A DNA stretch of 64,000 bases from Nematostella vectensis (Eukaryota > Cnidaria > Anthozoa > Actiniaria > Edwardsiidae): NCBI RefSeq assembly GCF_932526225.1, contig NC_064041.1, forward strand, positions 3,298,699 to 3,362,698. The letters run 5' to 3'. The position numbers were made by a program, and so were the translations under genes. The notes under the pieces were generated by a model. The model was not told the origin of the DNA and searched no databases. It was given only the letters and a program-made list of their open reading frames with translations. Shown here in pieces: positions 48,601 to 56,772 of the stretch (the stretch's first letter is position 1; each line of letters starts with the position of its first letter).

Positions 48601-51600
48601 TATTTGAAAACATCAGTAACATAGCGAAATAAACTACTCTGTTATCACAGAGACGTAAAAACTACCCTTTTTTGTGTTCATTTGTTTTCACTGATTCCAC
48701 AACGCCTACGCTGGAGACCACCAGATTTTCAGGTCATACCAAGGCGGTAAAATTATAAAGGTTTTCATTAATTGAACAACTAACAGCTGAAAATGCTCTT
48801 CACAAGAAATTTTTTTTTTTTTTTACAGATATTCCACCGCCAACACACTGGTAGGCCAGTAATGGTGAATGGTTTAGACAGCTGCGCGGAGCTACAGGCG
48901 CCCACCCGTTTTATAGCTATTTACCCAATACTCTTCTCATCCTTCCCTTGCCTAGCACTGGAGATATATGGCTGGGGTTGTAAGTGCGAATTTTTGTTGT
49001 ATTCGAAACGTAATCACTAATTTGCTTCAGTCAAGTGTTTCACTAAATGACCAGTATCCAGTCCCTCCATAGATATTCCCGACATTCCACTATTGAGTGA
49101 ATATACCCTCTGTATTGGTTCTAGAGATTCCCCACTTGGTTGTAGACGTTCCCCTATTGGGTAAAGAGCTTTCTTTATTGGATGCCGATCTTTCCCTATT
49201 GGGTGTATACCTTTCTTTATTAGGTGTTGACCTTCCCCTATTATTAGTTCGTTTGTTTGCAATGCTATTTTAACGCTATTTTTTTTAAAGTTGTGACGCT
49301 GTTCGAAGAGCCTTACTCGCCCCGTGTATGGAAAAGCCAGCTGCGACACAGACGTAAGTAACGCTCAAGATGGGAGGCATGAATAGCAAGCCCATATCTG
49401 GAATTAAACGCTGATTGTCTTATTCGGAGAATGTTATGTTTGGCTGGTTAGCAGTTGTTACGAAGATCATGCGCAGTACGTGAATGCGTAGGAGACCAAT
49501 GGCCCAGTGAATACCCCCCCCCCCCTCGTACAATTTGACAGTTATTTTTTAACCCCAAATTAAAAAAATATATAACATTAAGAGCATTGTTATTGAATAT
49601 AATAAACAAAATTTAGAACATTGTTATTTCATGAGAACATTGTTATTGCATATCATTAACGACATTGAGAACATTGTTATTGCATATCATTAACGACATT
49701 GAGAACATGTTATTGCATATCATTAACGACATTGAGAACCTTTCTATTGCATATCATGAACAACATTGAGGACACATTGTTATTGCATATCATTAACGAC
49801 ATTGAGAACATTGTTATTGCATGAGAACATTGTTATTGCTATCATTAACTACAAATATGTTCCATTTTTTAATCAGCTGGCGTAAGCAGGTGTCGGTACA
49901 AACACCAATGCCCGGCGCATGCGCATTGCGTAGAGTCTGGTATCGACGAGCATGCAGGAACATCGTACAAGTGCGCGTGCGATGATGAGTACGTGGATTC
50001 TTTTGGAAAAGAAGTCTTTGATCCTGGCGGGCATGTCCGATGCATTTGTAAGTAATTTTTTCTATAACGTACGACCAGTAAAACCGTGGAAATAAATAGT
50101 GGAAATATATGTGAAATATTAATTATTTTGACCAAACGTTACGAGCTTTGCAAACAGTCAAAAAGGAACTTGTCTCAACAAGTCTTTCCGCCTGAATTCT
50201 CGCTCAGTAGAAGAAAATACATTCCAAAATTAAATCGGATTAAAGAAAGGCTCACTGTAATGTGCAACATTATCATTGTCTAGTTTGTTCCCTTGGTAGA
50301 AAATATTCCTGTGTGTTCGTCATAATCCTCATATCATCCTTATGATTTTTCAAAGTCTTTATTGCTGAGGGTGATGACGATTCCTTCTAGCGATTCAGGC
50401 TTTTTGTTTTAAGCAGATAATCCGTGTCGTATCAGCGATATCTGCAAGAACGGAGGAACATGTACCCTGCTTCAGGAAAAGCATCATTTTGTCTGCACGT
50501 GTCTTCCAGAGTGGACAGGCCGCTATTGCAAAATGCGTGAGTATAACTATTTTATTTATTTTGTTGATGAAATTGCCTTTGACGCCTGTCCTTGACTTTC
50601 CCGGAACTAATCTCTTCTTTCTTTGGTAAATTTCAGGGCTTGGGTTTATTTTAAGTACAACTGACAAGGTTATTGGAATACCTTTTTTTTTCAATAAAAA
50701 GGCCTAACAAACTTAACGTACAACATTCCCTGCAGTTTTCCCCGTCGTCCATCCTTTATGATGCTTTCATTTTGTTTTTTTCCAGCGGCTATCTCTACTC
50801 CTAGTTTTATTTTGGGCGAGATAAGAGAGGGTGTATACGACTGGAGGTCGTATAAAATGATATCACAAAACGGTACTCATTTGAATCTATCAAGAGATGG
50901 ACAGTCCCCATATCTTCTGAAGTCTTATGAAGATGTTATCTTGGATTTACCACTGAAAACTTCTGCTATAAAACCAAATATGATGGTATGTTTGACCCTT
51001 CCCCTTATTCATTTTTTTAATCGCTTAGTTCCTTCACCTGTTTTAAAATGTTTAACTAGGGCTTAGAATTCTCGTAATAATACCACCAGATTAAATGCCC
51101 ACAAAATTACGCAATCTCTGTGACCGAATCCACGCTTTATAGCCAGGCCATTTGAAAACGAGTTGCTCCATTCTAAACGGAGCTCACGAAGAGTACAGGA
51201 ACATGAGAACGACTGATTTTGCCTTGAATTGCGCCAACAGATTTTTCAAAATTAATGTGTGTATAAGCTAGCTATAGTAAGCCTGAAGCGTGTTTTTGCA
51301 TTGTGTTTCTTTTGAAGGCTCTCACGGTCATAGGAGTTGACAAATATGACAGAAAGTTTTATGCAATTGTAACTATTCTTAATGTGTCCAATGACGGATT
51401 CGCCATGATCAGGCTTACAGGTAAGGGAAAATATGTGTAAACTATTTTACTTATTACTTTGTATAAATTCCCATGTTTGTAATTTTTTTAAATAATTGTC
51501 TCGTGGCGTTGTTTTTAGCCACCAAAGTCAAAGTCTGAGTGGTTATGGCAATGGTTTCCTTTTGCTCTTGAATTCGAGCTAATATTCCCGATATTCTCAC

Positions 51601-54562
51601 TTTCTTGTGATATTACTGAGTGAAAGGATCTTTTCAATAAAGTGTTTTTACATTTTCCCCTTTATGGTATCCCTCGAACACATGGAAGCTCAATACCAAA
51701 CTACGTTTGGCTACTTGTTAGCGAGCGTCTGCGCAGATCGATACTTGCGGGAACTTTTGATTATTTGCGTTTCTATCATCCTATAACGAAATAATATCAT
51801 GTTTTACCTTAAAAAGTCATAGCATTCTTTTTTTTACAGAACCTACGAAGTACCAAAATTATTCGCTTGGCGTTGGAGTGAAGAACCACTCGCCTCAACT
51901 CTATAACTTTCCACGTGTACCCAATGAACAGATAACAGCATCTTCATATTATAAAGACGCTTATCCACACAATGCGCGGTTTGGGTACTGGAAGAACTGG
52001 GCGGCCGATACTTGGGATATCCAATATCCATGGCTTAAGGTATGATTTTTTAAATAATTGATCTTAAAATATAAACTCGGGTACTCATGTGTGCAATAAA
52101 TAATAGTTAATACCAAAATATAGTACTCTTATCGATGAGATACAGAAGAGGGAAATGGATAATTAGCGGAGCTGCTTCTTTTTCCCCAGGTTGACATTGG
52201 GTATCCTTCTTATGTGGTGAGAGTCTGGGCCCATGGAAATCAAAAGGATTTGGCCTATATTAAGGAATTTGAGCTAGAAATGGGTCTAAAAGATGATCAA
52301 CTTGAGCCAGTCTTGACACCTGAAGGCAACAAGATGGTACGTACTGTACCTGCACGTATTTCTTAGACTTGAGGGTCTTATGTACGTTTCTACCCGAAAG
52401 TAAAAAACATTCTACAAAATTGCACTAAATGATATTGTCTTTCTGCGTCAACGTTGGCGTTCTTTGTTCGCCAAAGAATACACTAAGAGGCCGGTTTTTC
52501 GTTGTTCTTCTCATCAAATGAGTATTAGCTGGATATCTTCTATAGAATGGGTTTTAACGTATTAGTCACGACTTGGCTGATGGTACTTTTTTTTCCAGGT
52601 ATTTCACTTAAACACTTATCAGCGGGAACAGGCCTTTGACCTCAATGGACTGTCGAATGTAATAGATCGACCACACCGATACGTCAAATTAACGGCCATC
52701 AAGTCCATTGTACGGCCGAGTATCGGTATTGACATCATGGGCTATGGCCGTAAGTGGAACCGTTATCATTTCAAAGCCATTGTATTGCCGAACTCGTTAT
52801 TGGCTCCATAGACCTTGGACCTGCCTATGGTCGTTAGTGAAAGATTTTATTTCCAGAGACTTACGTTGTGTTTACGTGCCAGTAAATGAATCTAGTTTTA
52901 GAGTTTTCATTCAAGCCGTGAAAAATGCAAGAGATACGCCAAATTAGTTACTGAAAGCTCGAAAGGCAGATACAAAGATTATACTGGATGGATTGGATGG
53001 ACAGGCTGGAAGTGTCATTAACTATTGTCTATAAGCATTAGAGTGGTTTTTAAAATCCCGTGCAGTTGTTAAAGTGTAATAGCCAAGCCAGAACAAAAGA
53101 GAACAAAGACATTACAGTGCATTAGTACCAAATAAACTAAATAGTATTTCACGGGGTTTTGAAAACCAAACTACTTTCTTTCAACTGGTTTAGGCGCTGA
53201 TGCAAGAGGAATTCCAGTGGCTGATATTCGTGTGCTCAACCTTAAAGGTAACATTTAGGAGCCTTAGGATTTAGGGGATTCTACAGCGTTTAGCGCTGGA
53301 TAAATCTAACATGTGCGCCGTTGTTGCTCTCCGCCGTCCATAATGCCCGGGGCAGGGACTCCTTTAAAAGCAGAGAGGTGATCAATTTTAACTAAGGCTA
53401 AGTCCAAACGTTGTATTATCCATGAGCCGTATTCAATGCAATTGCATGCAAATGAAGGTGAATCAATCAACTCGATTCATTAACATGCACTTGTAATGAA
53501 TACGGCTCATGGATGATACGACGTTTGAAGTTAGCATAAGGGCTAGCACTTTGGGTGTGATCAACAGCAATTCTTACCCCTAAGAGATAGTACATTAGGT
53601 GTGGTCGAAGCAAATTTTTAAACCTTAGAGAATACACTCAAAACAAATTTTCAGAATTTTATTGCGCTCCTCTTAAAAGTCACCACCATCTGTGTTGTCA
53701 TTTAGTGTTGTTATTGGATAGGATGTTTCATTTGTGTGAGACCCGCAGAGATCACCATTGCATACCACAAATATTCTAAACTTCCAGCTCATTTTTCAGG
53801 ACTTAATAGATCCGTTGCTGACTTAATGTGCCCCGTGAACTCCGTGGCAGTAGATAAACCGTATGGAATCCCTGGTGCTGTTTACTGCCACTGTCAACAC
53901 CCTTATGAGTCTACAAACGGCGGCATAGACTTCTTTCCACAAGCAACCGTGACTTGCGCATGTGAGATCCTGTGACATCCGATACTATAATTATATAATA
54001 CTATAATATAAAATTCTTTTTGAAAAAGAACACACACAATAATACTATAATAAATCATTATTTCCGAAAAAGAACAAACACATGCAGTCACTGCTGGTTG
54101 GGCGAGGAAGGCGACATCGAAATCACAAGCTTGCAATGCAACGAAAATTATGGAACGTGATTTTCTAACGTGATTTTTTGTTGTTGTTGTTATCGACTGT
54201 CGTTGTATCCCATATTTAATAAGCTTTTCCATAAAAGAGTACTTTGAGGGAATCTCTTCCTGCCTAGTTAATAGTGACAATAACAGTAATGCTCTTGGAA
54301 TTGGGACTAAAAAGAAGTTTAATGGAGTTTCCAGAGAAAAATGCATAAGGAATAAGAAATAGCCGCTTATAAAAAGGTAATTGTACACTACAAAAGAAAT
54401 AACTGTATTACAAGAAAAAAAACGTAGAATTTATCTTTTTTATAGTAAAGAATCCTTGTAAGAAGAACCCCTGTGCTAACGACGGTGTTTGTGTTGCGTC
54501 TGGCTACAATAACTTCACGTGCACGTGCAGTGGCTCATGGAGAGGACTCAAATGTGATCAAC
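37322..54562 (+). CDS. Secreted discoidin-like/EGF/LDLa mosaic protein, at least 23 exons, 3' end not seen
   Basis: Exons: 37322-37691, 39966-40065, 41371-41569, 42999-43143, 43508-43570, 45199-45378, 46097-46222, 46713-46859, 47332-47634, 47853-48043, 48291-48437, 48829-48979, 49291-49353, 49877-50047, 50417-50536, 50786-50985, 51318-51420, 51840-52039, 52190-52336, 52599-52749, 53194-53247, 53800-53961, 54446-54562. All junctions are GT/AG and keep phase over ~1,203 residues. A signal peptide opens it ([20 protein letters not shown]). Three cassettes follow: a ~100-residue unnamed domain, a discoidin (F5/8 C)-like domain ([13 protein letters not shown] ... [27 protein letters not shown] ... 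[10 protein letters not shown]; a diverged third ending IDIMGYG), a ~20-residue linker, a Cys-rich EGF-like exon and a canonical EGF exon. Exon 7 has the calcium-binding EGF signature DNDECTE; exon 8 is an LDL-receptor class A repeat ([13 protein letters not shown]). It is likely an extracellular adhesion or matrix protein. The last exon ends in phase 1, so more exons must follow, beyond or within the GC-rich element at 55.25 kb. Confidence 0.85.
38031..38123. repeat. Near-perfect 93-bp foldback hairpin in intron 1
   Basis: Two ~40-bp arms (gtttgtatgccaaggggga and its complement, continuing through cttttattacatttcaa) enclose a 10-14-bp AT loop. It is probably a minimal MITE remnant. Confidence 0.85.
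39123..39271. mobile_element. Small foldback MITE
   Basis: The arms ccttggaaacccatggtgtc and gacaccacgagttcccaagg are inverted, and continue through caaggtcagcataacaaggc around a ~70-bp centre. Non-coding. Confidence 0.8.
39450..39630. repeat. Compound (TTC)n/(TTG)n/(TTA)n microsatellite
   Basis: Pyrimidine-rich triplet runs: interrupted cttctt, then about 13 ttc units, then ttattg followed by about 10 ttg units, then tta. It lies in intron 1 of the discoidin/EGF gene. The hydrophobic and Ser-rich open frame across it is not a gene. Confidence 0.95.
41851..42366 (+). mobile_element. R2-like non-LTR retrotransposon reverse-transcriptase fragment
   Basis: One plus-strand frame reads [20 protein letters not shown], then [14 protein letters not shown] (the catalytic YADD box), then [15 protein letters not shown] and [13 protein letters not shown]. 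The last matches the R2-type KYLGVxIGAxGA block downstream of the palm. About 170 codons survive, with stops at both sides and no endonuclease or zinc-finger part. It is a 5'- and 3'-truncated LINE inside intron 3 of the discoidin/EGF gene. Confidence 0.82.
42501..42807. mobile_element. MITE-like element with caggcccgtaccc ends
   Basis: The left end caggcccgtacccaaggggg is mirrored by gtacgggcctg at the right. Inside are two long C runs (42537-42547, 42770-42780). It lies in intron 3, downstream of the LINE fragment. Confidence 0.65.
43104..43310 (+). repeat. Tandem duplication of the 3' end of exon 4 of the discoidin/EGF gene
   Basis: The exon segment attacatacttctc through ggccatgtctgggggtagag and ttctatggttat, with its donor gcagtaagta, is repeated downstream in intron 4. 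Partial copies occur near 43150 and 43190, and a nearly full copy ends at 43296 with a second gcagtaagta donor. The true exon ends at 43143 by phase continuity with exon 5. The extra donor could allow a longer variant only if the intervening sequence were read through. Confidence 0.75.
43722..44823. mobile_element. Foldback element, ~95-bp inverted ends, 1.1 kb
   Basis: The left end ctgtacaggacccgaaatga and the right end tcatttcgggtcctgtacag are perfect inverted repeats. They extend inward through repeated ccccgaaatgatcccc-type words. The core has no coding capacity. It lies in intron 5 of the discoidin/EGF gene. Confidence 0.85.
46306..46347. repeat. Perfect 19-bp-arm hairpin in intron 7
   Basis: gcaggctttgttattttac and its exact complement flank a 4-base loop. 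Confidence 0.85.
47177..47303. mobile_element. 127-bp MITE, ggggccggttcct family
   Basis: The arms ggttcctagaaagcaggtta and its complement fold almost completely. It shares ends with the element at 34832-35546. It lies in intron 8, 28 bp before exon 9. Confidence 0.8.
49610..49850. repeat. Degenerate ~34-bp tandem repeat
   Basis: About seven copies of gagaacattgttattgcata plus tcattaacgacatt lie just before exon 14, with length variants. Confidence 0.85.
53399..53531. mobile_element. Small foldback MITE in intron 21
   Basis: The arms atccatgagccgtattca and tgaatacggctcatggat are inverted repeats, extending outward to ccaaacgttgtat and its imperfect complement atacgacgtttga. Confidence 0.8.
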
Positions 54563-55250
54563 GTGAGTACGGATAACTCGGAAGAATAAGTCTAATTCCA
54601 AAGGCTGTTCAAAGCTTGGGGCGGTCTTCAAATTGCTATAAATATCATTTCTCTCGGCTCCCTAGTTACTAGTTTTTTCGACATAACGCGAGACAAATAC
54701 TAGAAAATGATAATCTCAAACCAAAACGATAAAATATACGTTCAGCCTAATGTTTAAGGAAACTTTCACGACCGACTAGTGACTTATGTCGGCAGATAAG
54801 CCATATTTCTGGTTGTTATTGTTGAAACTATCTATTTATTGAAACTTATTATGGATGCTTTTTCCGTATATTGAAGCACATGTTTCTTCTGACAGTTGCT
54901 ATAATAAATACATTTAAATCCTGCGCTAGTCGTTAAAAACATAAACAACGCAAACACCGTCATTTGAGCTTCCTGGTAATTTATTAACAAATCAAGGTAG
55001 AATTACCAGGGTTTTGTGTGCAAGGGAGGGAGGGTGTGAATCGAAATCTGCGCTGCGCTCTGATGCTAGTAGCAAGTGGTGTGACAAGCCCGCAGTCCAG
55101 TAAATAGCACCACAAGGAATACCTCGGTTTCCGAATTCCCACTCCTCCCTTCCGGGCGCTTACATTCATTATTCAGTCATTCATTAAACACGATTTTAAT
55201 TACAGTACAATAACATTTTGGTAGCTAGAATTAAACCTATATTAATCATG
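54563..55250. other. Host sequence between the last visible exon and the GC-rich element
   Basis: No further exon of the discoidin/EGF gene is found. It ends at a G-run of 11 (55253-55263), after which base composition changes sharply. Confidence 0.5.
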
Positions 55251-55263
55251 TTGGGGGGGGGGG

Positions 55264-55565
55264 GACTAGGGACTTTCAGTGAAACGAGTGGGAGGCGCGA
55301 ATCGCCCCTCCGGGCCTCCCAGCCCCGTCTTAGGCTTGGGAGGCGCGAATCCCCCCTCCGACCCCCCAGCCCCATTCCAGGCTGGAGACTTTCAGTGACA
55401 CCGAAACGCGTTTCGCGTAGATTAATAATTGCTGGTTATTAATCTACGTCGGGACCACTTCGCGTAGATGGATACTTAGCAGAAGTAAATCTACGCAAAA
55501 CACACTCCGCGTAGATGGGTAATTAGCGATGGTTAGCAATCATTAGCAGCGGGACTGGGGCCTTT
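55264..55565. repeat. Left end of the element: direct repeats and gtagat/atctac palindromes
   Basis: The word gggactttcagtgaaacgag at 55267 recurs diverged near 55386 and 55558. Between them are gcgcgaatc repeats, a perfect 12-bp-arm hairpin (gtagattaataa 55417-55428 with its complement 55436-55447), and further cgcgtagat copies at about 55461 and 55508 plus the inverted atctacgc at 55489. Such clustered palindromes suit a terminal or replication-start region, which is inference. Confidence 0.7.
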
Positions 55566-55633
55566 CATAGAAACGAGTGGGAACCTTGCAATTAGACCTC
55601 CGTCTGTCCTGTGGTATACCGAGCGTTCGAAGG

Positions 55634-55924
55634 ATGAAGTGCGGAAAAGATTATTGCAGGTGGCTAAAGGTCGGCCATGCAAACACGTGCGGCCATAGGT
55701 GCATGGACACCTACTGCAAGGTGCACCTCCAAAGGCTCCGTAAGGGCAGCCCCCTCCCCGTGCCGTGCAGGATCTGCGGCATAGGGACGCAGTCGGAGAC
55801 GCGGTTGTGCCGCCCCTGCGGAGCGAATCGTGAAGGGCAGAGGATGCGCGGCATCGAGAGGCGCGCTCGGGAATGGTTCGCACTCGTCCTGTCTGACATC
55901 GCAGCCCGCGATACGGGCAATTAG
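55634..55924 (+). CDS. Cys-rich small protein, likely zinc-binding
   Basis: This encodes 96 residues from the ATG that opens MKCGKDYCRWLKVG. Cysteines come in zinc-ribbon-like pairs: CGKDYC, CGHRC, TYCKVH, CRICG, CRPC. They fill residues 3-70 and are followed by a basic tail (RMRGIERRARE). The first part resembles short treble-clef-type modules with a C..C...C..H pattern. The family is unnamed to me; a DNA-binding or regulatory role in the element is inference. It is the first gene of the rightward block. Its 3' end runs into the first unit of the tandem array at 55910, so the last few residues are repeat-encoded and the original C-terminus may have been lost. Confidence 0.6.
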   Translation: MKCGKDYCRWLKVGHANTCGHRCMDTYCKVHLQRLRKGSPLPVPCRICGIGTQSETRLCRPCGANREGQRMRGIERRAREWFALVLSDIAARDTGN

Positions 55925-56211
55925 AGACTGGGTGGCACAAGGCATACCCAAACACTCGTCCTGTCTGACATGGCAGCCCGCGGTACGGGCAATTAGAGAC
56001 TGGTTGGCGCAAGGCATACCCAAACACTCGTCCCGCCGGCTGTGATACGGGCAGTTAGAGACTGGGTGGCACAAGGCATACCCAAACAGTCGTCCCGTCG
56101 GCTGTGATACGGGCAATTAGAGACTGGGTGGCACAAGGCATACCCAAACACTCGTCCCGCCGGTTGTGATACGGGCAATCAGAGACTGGGTGGCACAAGG
56201 TATACCCAAAC
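55910..56211. repeat. Five-copy 62-bp tandem repeat within the element
   Basis: Units begin gatacgggcaattagagact at 55910, 55982, 56044, 56106 and 56168; the first period is 72 bp, the others 62. Each unit contains gggtggcacaaggcatacc and caaacactcgtcc. The array separates the Cys-rich gene from the 175-codon frame. The minus-strand open frames rich in FGYALCHPVSNCPY are products of the array. Confidence 0.92.
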
Positions 56212-56244
56212 ATAGACGCTTACATAGAGGAGATTCTCAATAGC

Positions 56245-56772
56245 ATGCTTGACAAAGAGGCGCCCGCCGTACTGGCAGGGCTGGTCCAGAACATCCTGGA
56301 CGAGGACATCCCCGAGGATGCCAAGCGCAAGCTGCTTAAGCCGCTCATGCCGGCGAGCTCGCGGCCAGAGGAAGTCTGGCGCGAGTTCGACCCATTGCTG
56401 CTGGAACGGCGGCAAGAGGGCTCAGAGGGCTTAGACCCCGAGGAGTACTATTCTCTCTTCGTCGGCGGCGCCCATCTTCGGTTCCCAAGCGTGGATGCCA
56501 CTCTTCGGGGCCAAGACATAAGCGCCGGTGTTTACCAGGAGATACGAGATCTTGGTGGAGCAGGTGTCATTGTTCTAAAGCCGGTTATGCGGGGGCCTGA
56601 TATTAATGACGACGGCTCGGTGTGGTGGGTCTCGCACGAGCGAGAGTCTCTGAGGGCAAACGCAGTGCTGCCGCTGGTGCTCGAGATGGTAGACCCCGAC
56701 CGGCGTTACGGACTCTTCACGGTCGTTGGTAAGGCCCCCGCAGAGCCATTGGCGCCAATCACGGAGGAGTAA
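56245..56772 (+). CDS. Unknown 175-residue protein, possible N-terminal part of the polymerase-helicase
   Basis: The ATG-led frame starts MLDKEAPAVLAGLVQNILDE and continues KRKLLKPLMP, EEYYSLFVGGAHLRFP and ending PLAPITEE before TAA at 56770. Coding-like sequence (NIDAYIEEILNS) extends upstream to 56212 without an ATG, as though the true start had been replaced by the adjacent repeat. The frame is the same as that of the next gene. The 40 codons between this TAA and the GTG at 56893 are also coding-like (GGSLVKRGDQIAVGALEG). So the two may once have been one protein, now split by a stop. No known domain is recognised; the N-terminus is helical and acidic. Confidence 0.55.
   Translation: MLDKEAPAVLAGLVQNILDEDIPEDAKRKLLKPLMPASSRPEEVWREFDPLLLERRQEGSEGLDPEEYYSLFVGGAHLRFPSVDATLRGQDISAGVYQEIRDLGGAGVIVLKPVMRGPDINDDGSVWWVSHERESLRANAVLPLVLEMVDPDRRYGLFTVVGKAPAEPLAPITEE

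Noticed and set aside
55533-56178. Minus-strand open frames rich in FGYALCHPVSNCPY
   Set aside because: They are read from the five-copy 62-bp repeat and antisense to the Cys-rich gene.
56770-56772. Programmed stop-codon readthrough between the 175-codon frame and the polymerase frame
   Set aside because: Other frames of the same element carry clear damage, so an ordinary nonsense mutation or two separate genes is simpler; kept only as a possibility.
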